14,939 bases of DNA, from assembly GCA_023390675.1 (NCBI GenBank), contig JAEWCK010000247.1, positions 1-14,939 on the forward strand. The letters run 5' to 3'. The first letter of the stretch is position 1. Each line of letters starts with the position of its first letter. The DNA is from Pseudomonadota bacterium. Its GTDB lineage: Bacteria; Pseudomonadota; Alphaproteobacteria; Sphingomonadales; Sphingomonadaceae. Under the pieces are notes generated by a model. It was not told the DNA's origin, searched no databases, and was given only the letters and a program-made list of their open reading frames with translations. The translations under genes and the position numbers were made by a program. Of this stretch, positions 14,918 to 14,939 are shown one piece after another.

Positions 14918-14939
14918 CCCCTCCCGCTTGCGGGAGGGG
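14918..14939. repeat. Palindrome after prfA
   Basis: Perfect 10-nt arms (CCCCTCCCGC and its complement) flank a TT loop, starting 7 nt after the prfA stop. The right arm reaches the last base of the window, so the element may continue. The core CCCGCTTGCGGG resembles that of the palindrome inside the outer-membrane lipoprotein gene. It may act as a processing or termination stem, or be a dispersed repeat. Confidence 0.6.

Overview
The window is about 15 kb of GC-rich DNA (lines counted by hand run near 70% G+C). It looks like chromosome from an alphaproteobacterium, most likely a sphingomonad. The evidence is the codon use, the hisS-prfA pair, the fucose-type sugar cluster, the short GC-rich palindromes between genes and the tripartite RND pump. 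Taxonomy is inferred from style, not from a marker search. I see no tRNA, rRNA, CRISPR array, insertion sequence or phage gene.

Region 1 (71-6233, minus strand) is a compact four-gene sugar-catabolic operon. In order of transcription it holds an L-fucose-dehydrogenase-like SDR, a FucP-type L-fucose:H+ symporter, a zinc dehydrogenase resembling L-galactonate oxidoreductase (LgoD/YjjN), and a large Tat-exported family 2 glycoside hydrolase. The gaps are 18 nt, an ATGA overlap and 14 nt. The glycosidase would release sugar outside the cytoplasm, the symporter would import it, and the two dehydrogenases would oxidise it. No lactonase, fuconate dehydratase or aldolase is present, so this is only part of a pathway.

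Region 2 (6348-12229, minus strand) is a complete RND multidrug efflux operon: periplasmic adaptor lipoprotein, inner-membrane pump, outer-membrane lipoprotein. The starts are TTG, ATG and GTG, and the genes are 6 nt apart or overlap by 4 nt. No regulator gene lies next to it, but an imperfect palindrome sits just upstream of the adaptor gene. The pump has a seven-glycine tract where the switch loop should be. The outer-membrane gene has a small palindrome inside its signal-peptide coding region.

Region 3 (12406-14911, plus strand) is hisS followed by prfA, divergent from the pump. The catalytic two thirds of hisS has host-like composition. Its C-terminal anticodon-binding part (about 13360-13725) drops to about 51% G+C with third-position G+C near one half, changing abruptly at the domain boundary. 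The hisS stop overlaps an ATG that begins a near copy of the first 16 nt of prfA. A large paired palindromic element follows, and then the real prfA start. A 40-codon open frame bridges the two genes with ATGA overlaps at both ends. The simplest reading is a domain-replacing recombination in hisS whose right edge was at the old hisS/prfA overlap. This is the most unusual thing in the window.
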